Shown: piece by piece, positions 6,701 through 7,714 of the stretch | Position numbering within the stretch: position 1 is the first letter of the stretch | How the letters are laid out: each line of letters starts with the position of its first letter | Assembly (NCBI GenBank): GCA_964358485.1 | Contig: CAYHPY010000142.1 | Coordinates: 1 to 7,714, forward strand | Length of the DNA stretch: 7,714 bases | Source of the DNA: CAYHPY01 sp964358485 | Lineage (GTDB): Bacteria > Elusimicrobiota > Elusimicrobia > UBA1565 > UBA9628 | Direction: 5' to 3' | Made by a program: the position numbers and the translations under genes | The notes under the pieces: model-generated | What the model saw: the letters and a program-made list of their open reading frames with translations, nothing else | Databases searched by the model: none | What the model was told of the DNA's origin: nothing

Positions 6701-7307
6701 CAAAATAACGAAATTTAACGGAGTCGGGGAACGGAACTTGACCTTTGGGAGCCAAGGCAATATAAAGAAGGACAAGCCTTTGCCCGTCGAAACCGTGTTC
6801 CGGCGCCCTATCGGCTTGGCCCTGGACGCCGCCGGAACGCTGTGGGTCGCGGACCGCAACAACGAGGTCATCCAGCGCTTCGGTTTGCCGGGAACCTTGA
6901 CGGCCGCGGCCGGGGCGTTTCGGGTGACCGAGGAGGAAGGGGACGACGGGGAGGAGACCGGCGCTCCCGCGCCGGCGCCGTCTTTGACGGAGTTCTATCT
7001 GCGGGGGGCCTACGCCGTGCCCAACCCATGCAAGGGCTGCGGCTCCCAAGGGTTCGTGGTGCAGGTTGGGCTGGCGGACTCGGTGAATTTGGAGTGCCGC
7101 AACATCATGGGCCGGGTGGTCTATCAAAACGCCTTCGGCGCCCCCGTGGTCAAGGACACCGGCAACGGGTCGGGTCCGCAGTACACCTACGAACTGGATT
7201 GGCCTCTGCGGGCCGTGGGGAGAGGGGTCTATCCCTGCGTGGTCACGGCCCGCAAGGCGGGAAAACCGGAGATTCGAAAATTGATCCGCAGCGCGGTGAT
7301 CAAATGA
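3..7307 (+). CDS. Giant multi-domain surface/secreted protein, propeller-Ig array-NHL-FlgD-like; 5' end outside window
   Basis: A single uninterrupted frame, open at the left edge, codes for at least 2,434 residues and stops at TGA 7305-7307. The ATG at 24 is inside a propeller blade (G-A-D-I-A-M-D-A-S-G-D-L-W-I-A-G) and has no ribosome binding site before it, so it is not the real start; the signal peptide should lie upstream. Domains from residue 1 at nt 24: SBBP/delta-60-like blades to about 245, eighteen Ig-like modules 254-1996, six NHL blades 2011-2290, acidic linker about 2301-2320, FlgD-like C-terminal beta-sandwich 2321-2427. No catalytic motif, transmembrane helix or LPXTG-type anchor is seen. 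Cysteines are few (13 found) and mostly in close pairs, which fits an extracytoplasmic protein. Inferred role: a long adhesin or surface fibre. Substrate and partner are unknown. The reading frame is certain; the function is a guess. Confidence 0.95.
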   Translation: MGGADIAMDASGDLWIAGAVQTGGTEIDIQAQMALWRYTPQDGLKLKSLYAGPGGLDAGFGVRLDSGGNVWIVGFSSNPATPGPNKLDLALWKYEATGSSLMAGPFLKPGYARGIGETTNAKLVIENGAVYLTAGKLNGAGNMDLAVSKHDLSGAEIWTRSWHSDPAGDEVPASILSSAQGLSISGGVFRGQDRSLAVWRYSKDGTLYSAETSSGVGKANDAAENSEGTWLAVEGRGAPFKFTGGTALPGSGEGQAPQDTQPPRTTLVVGEPKSGTDPVVISTFTGLSFTAVDDLAEVGDGTGAGVRETLYLVDVDPQSCDGVVSVSTAPRGTCANPVYSSTFTLSAGTHTIAYLSRDNAGNEEAPRQANFTVNLTFSAPADNKPPRTTLTIGAPQFGTAPLFIATHTPLSLSAVDDLAEVGDGVGSGVSQTLFLIDVFPESCEGVPQSTSAPRGTCANSVYGSTFTLGAGTHTITFLSRDFIGNEEAAQVRTLTADGTPPVTTALVNGLPAASEILTSTDSISFMAVDAGSGVRETLFELDGAPPSSSTEPYSLASGTHSLVFFSVDNLDNREADQSVNLTVVAFDATPPSLAISPPDASTVTTVRPLIRADYSDAGRGIDPASLRLELDGVDVTTMAAVTASSAAFVPATDLGQGTHAISARVLDLAGNVSMASAQFFLDSIAPVTSLQVNGQTALGGSLVLITTDSVSFLATDSGTGVLETRYSLDGAPEAISTGSFTLAAGTHTLAFRSQDNVLNLETPAVVSLTVLAEDSTAPTLAVSPVEGSTVTTARPAISAAYFDAGRGIDLSSVRLFLDGSDVSGQSVVTASSAVYNPPADLAQGYHVVAASVTDLAGNRSVASTRFFIDSIAPVTSLQVGEPKAGSEPTYVASTTAFGLQSSEPAQTFYAVDAGGFVLFASSFTIASEGAHELTYYSEDPYGNREAVRTASVFTDATAPVTTLLVNGQPVSGTSLVAISTDVFGFATADAGSGTAEIRFSLDAGTEQVFASTFSLSAGTRELRFFALDRLGNREAARLVTVEVSGPDTQAPTVNFALAAGSTITASFPTLSVSFFDASGVDPASVRFFLDSVDVTSQAVVTASSASFTPAAGLSQGYHLAEVTARDYYGNLAQASVSFYIDSIPPATQLVALGTYTVQGSLIISQAGSSLTLTAQDPVVDGYSTGVSNTYYLVDLNPGACPGGIISACPGSVFAMPFVLAPGTHTVYYASRDQAGNLEAVQLATAAADGAAPMISIQSPSSGETYRALTSTVAIRFTVADAFDPAPSVAAFLVQVEDRGTSRGVRPALVAVINGQDFSAENLDDGLWELRVSATDFVLNPATSVSGVFEIVHDVLPPRTSLSVGAPQFGPEPVFVATTTPMAFTVSDDLMAMGDAAGLGAANSFYSVDGSSFVVFAGSFTLSVDGPRAVRFFSVDLASNTEAVRTSTVGVDGTAPVTRLLVNGTPATSGSLVLVSTDALSFAAVDAGSGVRETRYSLDGASEAVSTGALNLAPGIHTLAFRSQDNVFNLESPATVSLTVQGEDSTAPTLAVSPVEGSTLTTARPAITAAYSDAGRGIDQASIRLFLDGSDVTGQAVVTASSAVYNPPADLTQGYHVVAASAADSAGNRTATLARFFIDSIAPATRLMVNGQDGGTGSLVLITTDTITFAAEDSGTGVRETRYSMDSAPEQVFTAPFTMAAGTHTISYRSQDNAGNLETARLAAAGVTGLDTAAPTSFLDVGQPKFGAVPLFVSTATRFGLAASEPATISYAVDAEAFQVFTASFTLAQGGERTISWRATDAAGNVEALRTASVFVDSTPPVTALFVNGALENSASLNILPGDQLALAAVDAASGLRELGTSVDGGAFALYAGSFTLPSGLHTLRYRGQDNVLNLEQERLVSITVSSPGGDTTPPSLSLSCPGSESGVCSVFNQRFPVRGTVFDANLASYRLESGTVFISSGTGNINGTLGIWDLTALAGAQTLTLTGVDLAGNAATLTRQIFVGEPARLLVFGSKKDMGHPQGVAVDLTRGVAYVANADKGEIRLYGLDGAFIKRYKDYRHPRAVAVDESGNLYIAESGKDRIVKLGPTGNLLWKKGRTGRDPLEFRDPSGVAALGGTVAVSDTRNRRVQVLDGDGNFVREFPIPEGTGGALEPDDGDEDDEPGNRRGVPVGIALDGQGRIYVADAKNKRGLAYDPQGVLLREFGGPEIFRRPEGIAVSTSGDCVFLSDRIRDKITKFNGVGERNLTFGSQGNIKKDKPLPVETVFRRPIGLALDAAGTLWVADRNNEVIQRFGLPGTLTAAAGAFRVTEEEGDDGEETGAPAPAPSLTEFYLRGAYAVPNPCKGCGSQGFVVQVGLADSVNLECRNIMGRVVYQNAFGAPVVKDTGNGSGPQYTYELDWPLRAVGRGVYPCVVTARKAGKPEIRKLIRSAVIK
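1149..2054 (+). repeat. Super-repeat unit 1: A2(A')-A3(A'')-B1
   Basis: First copy of a three-module unit. A2 opens PPRTTLTIGAPQFG (the A' subclass with V/I-G-x-P-x-x-G), A3 opens PPVTTALVNG (the A'' subclass with V-N-G), and B1 closes in FFLDSIAP. A2 carries the 'DDLAEVGDG' insertion and a cysteine pair at residues 436 and 450. Confidence 0.7.
2251..2555 (+). repeat. Long direct repeat, copy 1 (end of A4 plus most of B2)
   Basis: This 305-bp segment starts CCTTCCGGAGCCAGGACAAT and ends GTCGTCGCGGCGAGC. It aligns without gaps to 4558-4862, exactly 2,307 bp (769 codons) away. I counted 27 mismatches by hand, about 91% identity. The rest of A4 (2055-2250) matches A9 clearly less well, so the high-identity block is sharply bounded on its left. 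Confidence 0.85.
2616..3431 (+). repeat. Super-repeat unit 2: A5(A')-A6(A'')-B3
   Basis: Second copy of the unit. A5 opens APVTSLQVGEPKAG and contains F-G-L-Q-S-S-E-P-A followed by YAVDA. A6 opens APVTTLLVNGQP. B3 ends FYIDSIPP. A5 and A6 lack the DDL insertion and have no cysteine. Confidence 0.7.
3590..3609. repeat. Perfect GC-only inverted repeat inside module A7
   Basis: CCCCGGGGC at 3590-3598 and GCCCCGGGG at 3601-3609 are exact reverse complements separated by TT. The realistic hairpin is an eight-pair all-GC stem with a CTTG loop. It lies in the codons for N-P-G-A-C-P-G-G. No T-tract follows, so it is not a typical intrinsic terminator. It may only reflect codon choice for a Pro/Gly-rich loop. 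Confidence 0.7.
4068..4922 (+). repeat. Super-repeat unit 3: A8(A')-A9(A'')-B4
   Basis: Third copy. A8 opens PPRTSLSVGAPQFG and carries a degenerate DDL insertion (DDLMAMGDAAGLG) without cysteines. A9 opens APVTRLLVNGTP, and B4 ends FFIDSIAP. The A9-B4 part is nearly identical in DNA to A4-B2 further upstream. Confidence 0.7.
4558..4862 (+). repeat. Long direct repeat, copy 2 (end of A9 plus most of B4)
   Basis: Partner of 2251-2555, in phase and ungapped. Shared runs include the stretch from GTCGTGACGGCCTCTTCCGC to GGTCTATAACC and the block GGGCTACCATGTCGTCGCGG. After 4862 the copies diverge: AGVTDLAGNRSVAS-type text in copy 1 against AADSAGNRTATL in copy 2. Confidence 0.85.
5199..6011 (+). 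repeat. Super-repeat unit 4: A11(A')-A12(A'')-C2 (divergent third module)
   Basis: Fourth, partly divergent copy. A11 opens APTSFLDVGQPKFG and shares F-G-L-x-x-S-E-P-A, YAVDA and RTASVF with A5. A12 opens PPVTALFVNG. The third module, C2, is not a typical B module: it reads PPSLSLSCPG, lacks the LDG...DVT strand, has a cysteine pair at residues 1913 and 1921, and is followed by the NHL domain rather than another A module. Confidence 0.6.
6054..6894 (+). other. Six-blade NHL beta-propeller domain
   Basis: Six repeats follow the NHL pattern (x-P-x-G-(V/I)-A-V-D, then G-x-(L/I)-Y-(V/I)-A-D/E, then N/D-x-R/I-(V/I)-x-x-(F/L)): HPQGVAVDLTRGVAYVAN, HPRAVAVDESGNLYIAES, DPSGVAALGGTVAVSDTRN, VPVGIALDGQGRIYVADA, RPEGIAVSTSGDCVFLSD and RPIGLALDAAGTLWVADRN. 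At about 46 residues per blade this makes a closed six-blade propeller, residues 2011-2290. NHL propellers bind protein, sugar or nucleic acid ligands. The ligand here cannot be read from sequence. Blade 3 is the least canonical and is followed by the acidic insert. Confidence 0.9.
6459..6488 (+). other. Acidic insert between NHL blades 3 and 4
   Basis: Ten codons read E-P-D-D-G-D-E-D-D-E, and the surrounding segment (I-P-E-G-T-G-G-A-L before, P-G-N-R-R-G after) lengthens this blade connection by about 20 residues compared with the others. The D-x-D-x-D-like spacing could bind calcium, but it does not match a canonical dockerin or EF-hand loop. It is probably a surface loop. Confidence 0.6.
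6924..6983 (+). other. Acidic then Ala/Pro-rich linker
   Basis: The residues read V-T-E-E-E-G-D-D-G-E-E-T-G-A-P-A-P-A-P-S. Low complexity and charge indicate a flexible, disordered spacer between the NHL propeller and the C-terminal beta-sandwich. Confidence 0.75.
6984..7304 (+). other. C-terminal FlgD-like / sorting-type beta-sandwich domain
   Basis: Residues 2321-2427 follow the usual order of this domain: A-Y-A-V-P-N-P start, a hydrophobic strand (F-V-V-Q-V-G-L-A-D-S-V-N-L-E), the I-M-G-R-V-V-Y turn, a Gly-rich loop, Y-E-L-D-W, then G-R-G-V-Y-P-C-V-V-T-A-R-K-A-G-K-P-E and a basic end with V-I-K. Related domains (FlgD Ig-like, type IX secretion type A) sit at the extreme C-terminus of exported proteins and often direct export or surface attachment. 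Unusual here are four cysteines at 2336, 2339 (C-K-G-C), 2358 and 2405. Whether this is a true sorting signal depends on the host having a matching secretion system, which the window does not show. Confidence 0.65.
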
Positions 7308-7465
7308 AATTGACAATTGGAAAAAGCATTGATCGGGATTCCCCGAAGACGAAACCTGCGCGGTTGCCGCCAGGGGGAGGGGAAGACACGCAGGTGGACC
7401 CTGCCGTGGAGGCGTGGGAAAGGGGAAAGAGCGGCGGGTTATTGGGAGCTTGGCGGTGAGCACTC
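7308..7465. other. Convergent intergenic stretch, no clear gene or terminator
   Basis: Nothing here is convincingly coding apart from the methyltransferase-like scrap at its right end. A 51-codon plus-strand frame (7304-7459) overlaps the stop of the giant gene as ATGA but has no ribosome binding site and Gly/Arg/Pro-rich low-information content. Only weak hairpins are seen: GCGG-TTG-CCGC near 7360 and CACT-CTC-AGTG at 7461-7471. Neither has a T-tract. AATTG-A-CAATT at 7308-7318 is too tightly spaced to fold. Confidence 0.6.
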
Positions 7466-7497
7466 TCAGTGATGTTGAATATACGTGGGGTGTCCAT
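7453..7497 (-). pseudogene. Remnant of the start of a class I SAM-dependent methyltransferase gene
   Basis: On the minus strand, ATG at 7497-7495 opens MDTPRIFNITESAHR. From memory this is the N-terminus of a widespread family of SAM-dependent methyltransferases (about 250 residues) that continues I-H-N-P-(F/L)-T-P-E-K before the D-L-G-S-G-S-G-E SAM motif. Here the text changes after residue 15 to Q-A-P-N-N-P-P-L-F-P and the frame runs as low-information sequence to a stop at 7300, with no SAM motif. The first 30 bases overlap the end of the ATPase gene in another frame. It reads as a truncated 5' fragment left by a deletion or recombination. The identification rests on 15 residues recalled without a search. 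Confidence 0.5.
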
Positions 7498-7714
7498 TGT
7501 GGGCTTGCCCGATGATCCTTCTCAACTGTCCGGCCAAGTACAAAGGCAAGGAGACCAGTTCAAAATTATTTTCACGCAGGATGCTCGGCGGCTCGGCGTT
7601 GAAACGCACGGCGCGACCAACCTTCTTTTCGTCTACGAACAGGCGCAGGGATTTGAGCGTTCCCGCCTTGCCGGCCTTGACCTCGATCGGGATGATCTCC
7701 GCGCCCTTGCTGAT
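7466..7714 (-). CDS. C-terminal end of a DUF4143-type AAA ATPase (5' part outside window)
   Basis: The minus-strand frame is open from the right edge to TGA at 7468-7466, giving 82 residues beginning I-S-K-G-A-E-I-I-P-I-E-V-K-A-G-K. This E-V-K motif after a hydrophobic strand belongs to the PD-(D/E)xK-like fold at the end of DUF4143 proteins. The following text (L-K-S-L-R-L-F-V-D-E-K, A-V-R-F-N, L-V-S-L-P-L-Y-L-A-G-Q-L-R-R-I-I) matches the usual closing strands and helix of that family. Family members carry an N-terminal P-loop AAA domain, are often mobile or accessory, and have poorly known roles; some have been proposed to act like toxin-antitoxin or defence components. The last residues (G-H-P-T-Y-I-Q-H-H) are probably not native, because they read through the methyltransferase-like fragment in another frame. 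The gene converges on the giant gene. Confidence 0.8.
   Translation of the reverse strand: MSKGAEIIPIEVKAGKAGTLKSLRLFVDEKKVGRAVRFNAEPPSILRENNFELVSLPLYLAGQLRRIIGQAHNGHPTYIQHH

Noticed and set aside
7304..7459. 51-codon plus-strand frame starting MKLTIGKS, overlapping the giant gene's stop as ATGA
   Set aside because: The overlap suggests translational coupling, but there is no ribosome binding site, the sequence is low in information, and it runs into the methyltransferase-like scrap on the other strand.
6396..7463. 355-codon minus-strand open frame opposite the NHL and C-terminal domains
   Set aside because: Its composition is dominated by Pro, Arg, Gly and Ala, it has no recognisable motif, and it lies against well-supported NHL repeats; it is a shadow of codon bias.
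7461..7471. Possible terminator hairpin CACT-CTC-AGTG between the convergent genes
   Set aside because: The stem is only four base pairs and no T-tract follows on either strand.

Overview
The window is GC-rich bacterial DNA, and one very large plus-strand gene covers about 95% of it. That gene enters from the left edge already open (it reads L-G-G-A-D-I-A before the first ATG, with no stop) and ends at TGA 7305-7307, so at least 2,434 residues are visible and the true start lies outside. The likely source is an uncultured bacterium. A giant secreted protein built from 'PPxT' Ig-like modules and closed by a 'AYAVPNP...GVY...ARKAGKPE...VIK' domain is a style I associate with Elusimicrobiota and neighbouring lineages. 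That assignment is from memory and tentative.

Layout of the giant protein (residue 1 = Met at 24): (i) residues -7 to about 245, four to five blades of an SBBP/delta-60-like beta-propeller; (ii) about 254-1996, eighteen Ig-like modules, each ending in a D-x-x-x-N motif such as DNAGN or DLAGN; (iii) 2011-2290, a six-blade NHL propeller with a very acidic insert between blades 3 and 4; (iv) an acidic, Pro/Ala-rich linker; (v) 2321-2427, a FlgD-like/sorting-type beta-sandwich with four cysteines. The modules fall into classes (A' with V/I-G-x-P, A'' with VNG, B with LDG...DVT, plus odd ones) and show higher-order order: the triplet A'-A''-B occurs three times, and a fourth copy ends in a divergent module. 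A 305-bp segment is present twice at exactly 2,307 bp spacing with about 91% identity by hand count, which suggests recent duplication or gene conversion inside the gene.

After this gene lie 158 bp with no convincing gene or terminator. A minus-strand gene then converges from the right edge. Its last 82 residues read as the end of a DUF4143-type AAA ATPase, with an I-P-I-E-V-K-A-G-K nuclease-fold motif. Its 3' end overlaps, in another frame, a 15-codon stretch MDTPRIFNITESAHR. I recognise this from memory as the start of a family of class I SAM-dependent methyltransferases, and the resemblance stops abruptly after codon 15. This looks like a recombination or deletion scar between the two gene blocks.

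The large protein is probably exported and cell-surface or extracellular. The propellers at each end could bind ligands and the Ig array could act as a long stalk. No enzyme domain, regulator or partner gene is visible, and nothing functional links it to the convergent ATPase.
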